DNA of 64,000 nucleotides, taken from Adenophora triphylla var. japonica (taxonomy: Eukaryota; Streptophyta; Magnoliopsida; Asterales; Campanulaceae). Position 1 is the first letter of the stretch, and each line of letters begins with the position of its first letter. The position numbers and the translations under genes were made by a program. The stretch spans positions 1 to 64,000 of the forward strand of contig JAFEMH010007000.1 in NCBI GenBank assembly GCA_022495995.1. The letters are read 5' to 3'. A model generated the notes under the pieces. The model did not search any database. It was not told where the DNA came from and saw only the letters and a program-made list of their open reading frames with translations. Below are positions 56,394 to 64,000 of the stretch, piece after piece.

Positions 56394-57118
56394 ATATATA
56401 TATGTATGTATCTATTCATAAACATTTATGAGCGTATGTGTATATATATTTTTGTGTATATATATATCACAATATATACATTTATTATTTTGATGAAAAT
56501 ATTATTATATTAGGAAAATATATGTGCATTTGAAAAGATTTTTTTTAAATGTCTATTGTATTTGTATATACAATCTCTATATGGTTTCATTTTGAAAGCA
56601 CAAAAATTTTAAATTAATTTTTATTATTGTATAATCTATATGGCTTAATTCATTTTGAAAATAAAAATATATTAAATTATTTTTTGAAAAATATTTTTAA
56701 TTATTTGTATTTTTAAATTAATTTTAATTAAAATATTTTCAAATAATTAAAAAAAATTGGCCTTGGAGGATAGATATCCCACATCGAAAAATAAGGAAAG
56801 TAAATGGCCTTGTTGGTTCGGCCCCTTGCCTTGGCTCGGCCGTGACCTTGGAGGATAGATATCCCACATCGAAAAATAAGGAAAGTAAATGGCCTTGTTG
56901 GTACGGCGCCTTGTCTTGGCTCGGCCGTGGCCGGCTTTGGCCTTGGAGGTTATTAATCGATTAACCGGTTCGGTTCCGATTAGTGTTTTGAAAGGTTTGG
57001 AACCGCCGGTTCGATAACCGTGAACCGCCGGTTAACCGAACCGGCCACGTCTACTCTCTCCCCCACAAAGATTAGGGTTTTATTAATGAAATGATGCAAT
57101 CCTTAAAAGCGTACTTAA

Positions 57119-57160
<42 letters not shown>

Positions 57161-57747
57161 GTTGGTGAGCAAGGATATGAATTTGCCATGTGGACATTCC
57201 TTAATATAAACTTGACTATGGAAAAACAGCTCATCACTATTCCAAAATTTATATGACGTTCGATATTCTTCTTATTAGCTAATACTATTAGTTAATAATA
57301 ATAGTTATAATAAAGTTAACTATTACTATTAATAGTATTAGTTAACTATAATAATAATAATTAATATATAAGTTAATTATTACTATTAATTGTATTAGTT
57401 AACTATAATAGTTACTATATATGTTAACTATTACTATTAATAATAGTATTAGTTAACTATAATAGTTACTATATATGTTCACTATTACTATTAATATATA
57501 GTATTAGTTAATCATAATAGTAAATATATGTTAAATATTGCTATTAATAGTATTAGTTAATCATAATAGTTACTATAGAGGTCAACATTACTATTAATAG
57601 TATTAGTTACTCATAATAGTTACTTTATGTAGGTTTACATTACTATTAATAGTATTAGTTAATCATAATAACTACTATAGTATATGTTAACTATCACTAT
57701 TATTATTATTAGTTAATTATAATAGTTACTATATAAATTAACTATTA

Positions 57748-58878
57748 GGGGTCGTTTGGTTCAATGGAAAAAAAGTGAAGGAATGGAATGGTCAATGGAA
57801 TTGAATTCCTGAAGGAATTGGAATGGAAAAAAACTGGTCAAACTCTTCCATTTGGTTGGCACGAAATGGAATGAAATTGTCATTCAATTCCTTGGCAAAT
57901 CATGTTTGGTTTGAAAATACAAATTATAGGAATGGAATGAAAGCATATAAAATGTCCAATTTACCCTTCTTTTAAAAAATTAATGACTAAAAAAAATTTT
58001 TTTTTTGGGAGAGGCAAGTGGGGTGGGGTAGGCAGGAGTATGAGAAATGAGTAAAAAGTGTTTTTTTTGAGGGGGTGGGTAGGTGTGGTAGGGCAAGGGT
58101 TGGATGGGGGCGGAGGCGGGGTATGCAAAATGAGTAAAAAAAAAAAAAAAATTTCGTGGGGGTGGGTGGGGGTGGTAGGGAAGAAATTTGGATGGGGGGT
58201 GGCGGGGTATGCAAAATGAGTAAAAAAAAAATTTCGTGGGGGGTGGGGGTGGTAGGGCGGGGCTGGATGGGGAGTAGGCGGGGGTATCTGAAAATGAGTA
58301 AAAAAATTTTTTTTCGCGGGGGGTGGGGGTAGGGGGTGGGGGGTGGTAGGGCGAGTGGATGGGGGGTAGGCAGGGGTATGCAAAATGAGTAAAAAAAATT
58401 TTTAGTGGGGAGTGGGGGTGGTAGGGCAGGGGCTGGATGGGGGGGGGGTAGGCAGGTAAGCAAAATGAGTAAAAAAAATTTTTTTCGTGGGAGGTAGGGG
58501 TAGGGGGTAGGTGGGGGTGGTAGGGCAAGGGTTGGGGGTAGGCAGGGGTATGCAAAAAAAATTTTTTTGGAGGGGTGGGGGTGGGGTAGGGCAGGGGCTG
58601 GGTGTTGGTAGGTAGGCAGGGGTAGGGGTGATTTGGGTTTGGGGGTATATTGGTCAATTTTTTTTTTTGTTTGTTTTATAATTTCATTGTCAAAGGAATT
58701 GAGCATTCCTCCCATATTTGGAGGGAATGACCAATTTCTTCCTTTGATGGAATTTGCCATTCCAAATGAATGAAAAATTTAGAAAAACTTAAACCAAACA
58801 TAAAAAGGATTTGGTCAAACGAAATTGACCATTCAATTTCATCGGAGGAGTGACAAATACCACGAACCAAACGGGGCC
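57748..58878. mobile_element. PIF/Harbinger (Tourist-like) non-autonomous element
   Basis: TIRs GGGGTCGTTTGGTTC and GAACCAAACGGGGCC with TTA on both sides (57745-57747 and 58879-58881), typical of Tourist-like elements. TAACTATTA/TTACTATTA flanks could alternatively be a 9-bp duplication, but the surroundings are repetitive. Inner TIR-proximal sequence (GGAATGG, CATTCAATT) is also mirrored. The centre is a G-rich minisatellite. Confidence 0.72.
57998..58655. repeat. G-rich minisatellite, units of about 80-100 bp
   Basis: About seven imperfect units, each an A/T block (ATGCAAAATGAGTAAAAAAA) followed by a G-rich block (GTGGGGGTGGTAGGGCAGGG). On the plus strand each unit has several GGG runs, a G-quadruplex-forming pattern. 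It generates long proline-rich open frames on the minus strand that are by-products. Confidence 0.9.
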
Positions 58879-59082
58879 TTACTATTACTATTATTAGTTA
58901 ATTATAATAGTAACTATATATGTTAACTATTATTATTAATAGTATTAGTTTATCATAATAGTGATTATATAGGATAACTATTTTCATTTACTTTAAAATA
59001 TGCTAATATTATTAGGTAAATATAACAATTATTATATATATATGGTGATTATTAAACTTACTATTTAAGATATATATATATA

Positions 59083-59404
59083 CTCCCTCCGTCCATTTAG
59101 TAGGTTCACGGTTACTGTTTACACGTTTATTAAGAAGGGAGTATTATATTGAAAGTGTTGTGAGTGTGAAAGTAAAATAGGAGAGGGAATGAGTGGAGGG
59201 AATAGTAAATTATAATGGTGTTGTGAGTATTAAAATAATGTAGGAGAGAGAATGAGTGGAGAGAATAGTAAATTATAGTGGGGTAGGGTTAATATTTTAA
59301 TAATATAAAGTTTCCATTTTAGGAAAGAAACAAAGTGTGAACTACATGTAAATGAACGCCCAAAATAGAAAGTGTGAAGCAACCATGTAAATGGACGGAG
59401 GGAG
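59083..59404. mobile_element. Stowaway-like MITE
   Basis: CTCCCTCCGTCCATTTAG and CTAAATGGACGGAGGGAG-like ends (GTAAATGGACGGAGGGAG on the right), flanked by TA. The interior has tandem AGGAGAGAGAATGAGTGGA-type units. 322 bp, inserted in the right arm. Confidence 0.9.
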
Positions 59405-59594
<190 letters not shown>

Positions 59595-60150
59595 ATTATA
59601 GTAAAATATAATTAGAAACATTAATTTTTAATATATTAGAATATATTAGATAATGCTACAATATTAGTTACTAATAATAGTTACTCTAAATAGGGTATCT
59701 GTTAATTAATGTTTAATTTAACAGTTAATATATTCCGTACGTAATAAGTATTAGATGTTAAACTTAATATTTTAGATCAATATTCCCTTAATATATATGA
59801 TTGTTACTATATTAGTTAACAATAACCGAAACACATATTTTTTAAAAATATAATAAAAATATTATTTTATTAATACATTAGATATATACATAATGGTTTT
59901 CACAAATTATATTTACTAATGATAATATGTGTATGTATGTAGTATAAAGTCATTAATATCAAGCCAAAATCTTGTGAAAAACTTACAAACTATATACAAC
60001 AAAAGTTAAAATAAAAAATTCTCCTGAATTTATAAATATAAATATTTTGATTGATATAAAATAGATTTAAATCACCCAAAAAATGTTATGATACTTTATC
60101 AAATAAAAACATTAAATAAGCAAAATATAAAAAAATGGCAAATTAATGTG

Positions 60151-60286
60151 CAAAGTATATTTGACGAGGATTGAATCCCATACCTTTAGTATGATTTTCT
60201 TACTGAATGTTGTTTGAGTTAAATTTTTTTGGCCTTCTTTAATTCTTCAATTTGATCATTCTCAAATATGATTTGATCACCCACGT
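60151..60286. other. Short unique spacer
   Basis: No gene or repeat recognised. AAAATACAA (60287-60295) next to it is the target duplication of the Pack-MULE. Confidence 0.4.
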
Positions 60287-60676
60287 AAAATACAAGAGGC
60301 AATTACAAAAAACTCATTTTTTATAAAAAAATACACACAAGATGAAAATTACAAAAAACTTCTATAGAAATTACAAAAAACTACTTTTGTAAATTGAAAG
60401 CACTATTTTCTTAAAAAAAAAAACATAAATAAACATAAAATGTAAAACAATCATTCTTCAATTCGAGGAATATTCTGCATGATCACAAACTACTTCAACA
60501 AAGCTTTAATTTGAAATGCTTAATCTTCAGCACTAACAACTTAAATTTTACTGATTCAAGGTGCATGCATTACGAATTGACTCTCCAATTCCATCCAATT
60601 CTCACATTCCAATGACCAAACTGAATCAAATTAAAACCCCTAACGAGAGAAATTCAGATCTACTAACCTTCATTCT

Positions 60677-61569
60677 AATAAACAACTGATAAACAACTGA
60701 TAAACAATCGATAAACAACTGATAAACATGATAAACAACTGATAAACAACTGATAAACATGATAAACAACTGATAAACAACTGATAAACAAATGATAAAC
60801 AACTGATAAACATGATAAACATGATAAACAACTGATAAACAATCGATAAACAACTGATAAACAACTGATAAACAACTGATAAACAACTGATAAACAAATG
60901 ATAAACAAATGATAAACAAATGATAAACATGATAAACAACTGATAAACAACTGATAAACAACTGATAAACAACTGATAAACAACATAAACAACTGATAAA
61001 CAACATAAAAAATTGATAAACAACTGATAAACATGATAAACAACTGATAAACAACTGATAAACAAATGATAAACAAATGATAAACATGATAAACAACTGA
61101 TAAACAACTGATAAACAACTGATAAACATGATAAACAACTGATAAACAACTGATAAACAAATGATAAACAAATGATAAACATGATAAACAACTGATAAAC
61201 AACTGATAAACAATCGATAAACAACGATAAACAACATAAACAATCGATAAACAAACATAAACAATCGATAAACAATCGATAAACATGATAAACAACTGAT
61301 AAACAACCGATAAACAACTGATAAACAACCGATAAACAACTGATAAACATGATAAACAACTGATAAACAACTGATAAACAACTGATAAACATGATAAACA
61401 ACTGATAAACAACTGATAAACATGATAAACAACTGATAAACAACTGATAAACAAATGATAAACATGATAAACATTTGATAAACAACTGATAAACAAATGA
61501 TAAACATGATAAACAACTGATAAACATGATAAACAACTGATAAACATTATAAACAACTGATAAACAACT
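60677..61569. repeat. Minisatellite of TGATAAACAAC units, 890 bp
   Basis: Roughly 80 units, mostly 11 bp (TGATAAACAAC and AAATGATAAAC variants) mixed with 9-bp ATGATAAAC units and a few TCGATAAACAA variants. Because units of different length lack the stop trinucleotides of the minus strand, all three minus frames stay open for nearly 300 codons; these are not genes. Confidence 0.95.
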
Positions 61570-61602
61570 AAAAATATTAAATGTCTTACTCCTTTAATCT
61601 AG

Positions 61603-62440
61603 GTATCCACTCTTGTTGTTGAGGACTTGCCCACTTTTGTAGCTGAGGACTTGCTGGAAAAACTAAGTGTTTCTATGACTGGCCAAGAATCTGGTACCAT
61701 ACATCAGCTTTATTATCAAGCAATGAAACAAGAGTCATATTTTTTCTCTTCTCGCCATGGTGCGAGAAAGCATTGTTCCTCTGTTGAAGGAACATAATCC
61801 TTCAAAACATCATTTCATGATATATTTCGATTTTGATTTAACTTGCACCGTCAAGGATTCTACTGCCATTTTAGAAAACATTGCAATCTTTAGAGGGCCA
61901 ACATGTCATCAAGTGCAATCTCAAAATCAAATTGCTAGGATGACAGAAGCTGAACTGAAAAACACATGGTGGTTGCTTTATAAGGAGTATACAGAAGAGC
62001 ATGAAAAGTTATTAAAGAACATATTAAGCACTGAGTATGATCGGTTTATGAATGATTTATCGCTCACTGACAAAGGTACAATAGTTAATTATACTCCTTC
62101 CGTCCCAAAATGAATGTCCAAAAAAATTTAAATTTGCTCTTGATCAAGCGCAATTTTTTTTTTCGGACATTCATTTTGGGACAGAGGGAGTAGTATTTCT
62201 TGTTCAATATTCTTTTAGCAAGCAACATGGCTAGATTTAAAATTTATTTATGTTGATGAAGGGAACTTTCTTTGATGCTTTGGCAGTAGAGAAATTCAAC
62301 TGTACATTTCTGACGGAAGCACTTGAGTAACTTTCAACGTTTGAGAAAAGTTTTAATACAAAAATCATAGAATCTGGAGTACTCAAGGGTTTAAAGCTTG
62401 AAATTATTAAACATGCGGGTCAACTGAGGAAGAGGAAGTG
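61603..62440 (+). pseudogene. Captured fragment of TH2 (TENA-HAD thiamine-monophosphate phosphatase)
   Basis: Exon 61603-62075: first LLEKLSVSMTGQESGTIHQL and YYQAMKQESYFF, the end of the TENA (haem-oxygenase-like) domain. After a one-base frame change near 61755 it reads IVPLLKEHNPSKHHFMIYFD, then FDFDLTCTVKDSTAILENIA with the HAD motif DxDxT, and EAELKNTWWLLYKEYTEEHE. The second exon, about 62287-62440, reads STFEKSFN, then IIESGVLKGLKLEIIKHAG. That domain order and wording fit plant TH2, a dual thiamine salvage/TMP phosphatase. Donor AAAG|GTACA and acceptor TTGGCAG are retained. The frameshift and a TAA (for Gln, near 62327) make it non-functional. The intron holds a MITE. Confidence 0.8.
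62094..62190. mobile_element. Stowaway-like MITE, 97 bp, near-perfect palindrome
   Basis: CTCCTTCCGTCCCAAAATGA at the left and TCATTTTGGGACAGAGGGAG at the right, with GTCC/GGAC inside and TA on both sides. It can fold into one hairpin. It sits in the retained intron of the TH2 fragment. Confidence 0.9.
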
Positions 62441-62583
62441 TGGGGGTGTGTTTTGTGTGAAAAATGGTTTTTAGTAATATTCATATTTAATTAAGTAGTT
62501 TTTTGTAAAATTCTATCTTACATGTTTTTTTTTGTAAATGCCATCTTTTTTAATGAGTTTTTTGTAATAAACCCAAAATACAA

Positions 62584-64000
62584 TTAAATTTATTGGGGCC
62601 TCATGGTAAGGTATCCTAAAGCACTAAATTACGAAGTGAACTGAAGCTGACATACAAAATGGTTATTTAGGTCCAAAGTGTGTAGTACAGCTAATAATAC
62701 TCCGCCTTTTTCTACGTAAGTTTCTATTTACAAAAAGCACGTAAATTAGGTCGGGGGCCGGCAAAGTTCATTCGGCGGCGTGAGGATAAGTACAAGTTAA
62801 AGTGAGAAAGAAAAGTACAATGAAAACTCTAGAAAAAAATATGCAAAAATGTACTTGAGACTTACCTATTCTGATTTTTTATGTTGTTTATATATTCCTT
62901 AATATCATGTTTAGTTCACATGCTTTTGGCCACGTGTCGTCTTTTCATTGAATGTGTATGAGTACTCAAAATTAGTGTATGCGACACCCTTTTTCTGACA
63001 AATAGCTCATAATTATAACAGATTTTGTGGGCAAAAAAATATAACGTATTTGACTGCTTTTGAAATATTACTGCTGGTCTACACGTCGCTCATGGGCGAC
63101 AATCATGCTAGGGCGGCAACCTTTATTTTTATCGCTGGCCTGAATAACATTATTTGAGATCTTGCCTCGAGATTATGCTATTTTCATTTAGAGATGGGCT
63201 CTATTGGACTTCCCGCTAGACCTTGTTTTCCGCCAATATACTTAGTAAAGTCGCCATATTGTATTTAACTTATCTTTGGCCTATTTTCTTGATCTTTAAT
63301 CCATACTTGTAGTATTGAATCTCATGTAATCTGCGTAGACCCAAATATATTTTTTCATGATTATATTAGTAACCCCCAAGTTCGAGATCTGGATTAGTTA
63401 TGTTACAATCGAGAAACTTTGATTGTCGCCTTTGATTCACGCATCTTAAACATGACTTTGGCGAGATCATACTTTCGGGTAACGTACTTCTGGGCACGTG
63501 TCATTTCCCGGTTGACTAATAAGGGCGGTTTGTCATAGGTGACGTGATATCTTCTCGAAATCTGCGCCTTAATCATTTACTTTCAATAAAGAGGGGGAAA
63601 TTCAACTTTTGGAAATCATTAAATACATTTTGAAAATTTCCCAAAAACCTTTTCGTCTTCCTTGGTTAAGGACGAACTCACTTCTTCCATTTTCACTTTT
63701 CACTCACATTCAGACTCTTCTTTCTTCCTCCGGCGAATAAGATTTCTTCTCAGGCGTGTGTTTCTGTTGCTCAATCTGTACTCCGTTCAATCCTAACCAT
63801 TTTCAAGCCTTCCAGGTCCTCTACTCACTAGGTTGTCAATCTCAGGCTCGTTGGTGCTTCTTTGAAGGCTCCTTTGTTTCTTTGAAGTTTTCGGCCAAGT
63901 TTCCATCATTTTCAGCATTATTCCAGGTAACAAACTCTTCAAACCTTCAAATTTTCCAGTTTTCAGTTCAATTTGATTTACAACTTGATGGATAGAACTA
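62584..64000. other. Unassigned 3' end of window; possible promoter/leader or LTR
   Basis: No convincing gene. 62935-62960 has GCCACGTGTCG (G-box). 63490-63760 has a promoter- or LTR-like look: GGCACGTGTCATTTCCCGGT, TGACGTG, then a CT-rich leader. A 79-codon open frame at 63756-63995 has no family match and runs close to the window edge. Confidence 0.35.

Larger units (their letters stand above)
54711..57053. mobile_element. hAT-like foldback element, 2.3 kb
   Basis: The termini TAGATGTGACC and, inverted, TAGACGTGGCC are flanked by 8-bp repeats CTCTCTCC (54703-54710 and 57054-57061), the hAT target length; the left copy lies in a CT-rich tract, so this is good but not decisive. Arms of 660-870 bp (54711-55580 and 56395-57053) share the CCGGTTAACCG-rich end, a CCAAGGCCAAGG/CCACATCGA block, an AT-rich block and the ATATGTTTATGAAT edge. 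No transposase. Confidence 0.72.
60296..62574. mobile_element. Pack-MULE carrying a TH2 gene fragment
   Basis: The ends GAGGCAATTACAAAAAACTC and, inverted, GGGTTTATTACAAAAAACTC share ATTACAAAAAACTCATT and further TTACAAAAAACT repeats inward. They are flanked by a perfect 9-bp duplication AAAATACAA (60287-60295 and 62575-62583), diagnostic of Mutator-like elements. No transposase; cargo is a minisatellite and a plant gene fragment. Confidence 0.85.

Noticed and set aside
57961..58760. Overlapping proline-rich ORFs of 140-257 codons on the minus strand
   Set aside because: They read the complement of the G-rich minisatellite; composition follows the repeat and there is no conserved domain.
60626..61556. 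Three overlapping minus-strand ORFs of 288-296 codons rich in Leu/Ser/Val/Tyr
   Set aside because: They are by-products of the TGATAAACAAC minisatellite, which lacks stop codons in all minus frames.
63756..63995. 79-codon ORF at the right edge
   Set aside because: Phe/Ser-rich, no family match; more likely leader sequence than coding.

Overview
The window is plant nuclear DNA, almost certainly from a flowering plant. It consists mostly of nested transposable elements: Tekay-type and Tat-type Ty3/gypsy elements, Sirevirus-type Ty1/copia elements, a tRNA-derived SINE, CACTA ends, Stowaway-like and Tourist-like MITEs, and MULE elements carrying plant gene fragments. There are no bacterial operons, ribosome binding sites or CRISPR arrays. 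I cannot name the species. All boundaries and family calls come from reading the sequence by eye.

Layout. 1-209 is the end of a CACTA transposon that cut into a Tekay integrase (211-1122), whose 3' LTR runs to about 3.4 kb. 4904-11255 is a decayed Sirevirus (copy 1). A second CACTA end stops at 12193. A 1.9-kb non-autonomous LTR element lies at 12230-14119 and a SINE near 14.7-14.9 kb. 16125-29016 is a complete but frameshifted Tat-type element with a gene on the opposite strand between integrase and 3' LTR. 29870-31105 is a TIR element holding pieces of two or three plant genes (ATP12-like, ATAD1/MSP1-like). 32836-40028 is a second Tekay element with an open gag and ruined pol. 40364-51044 is Sirevirus copy 2 on the minus strand, with exact AAAAC target duplications, LTRs about 1% different, and an open 716-codon extra ORF. 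It sits 86 bp past the stop codon of the only convincing host gene, a small DUF3511 gene (51386-51135, minus).

From 51.8 to 60.15 kb the DNA forms an inverted repeat with AT-rich arms of about 1.2 kb. Nested near its centre are a 2.3-kb hAT-like foldback element (54711-57053, 8-bp target duplication) and a 0.4-kb hairpin. A 633-bp MULE-like MITE rich in GATATC palindromes lies between the left arms. The right arm was later split by a Tourist-like element carrying a G-rich minisatellite and by a Stowaway MITE. 60296-62574 is a Pack-MULE with a 9-bp target duplication carrying a fragment of the thiamine gene TH2 and an 890-bp minisatellite. The last 1.4 kb is unassigned.

How the parts work together. 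Very little here is likely to be functional host coding sequence. The parts most likely to be expressed are the DUF3511 gene, the Sirevirus 716-codon ORF, the Tekay gag, and RNA from the inverted repeats or captured gene fragments, which could feed small-RNA silencing of the parent genes (inference).
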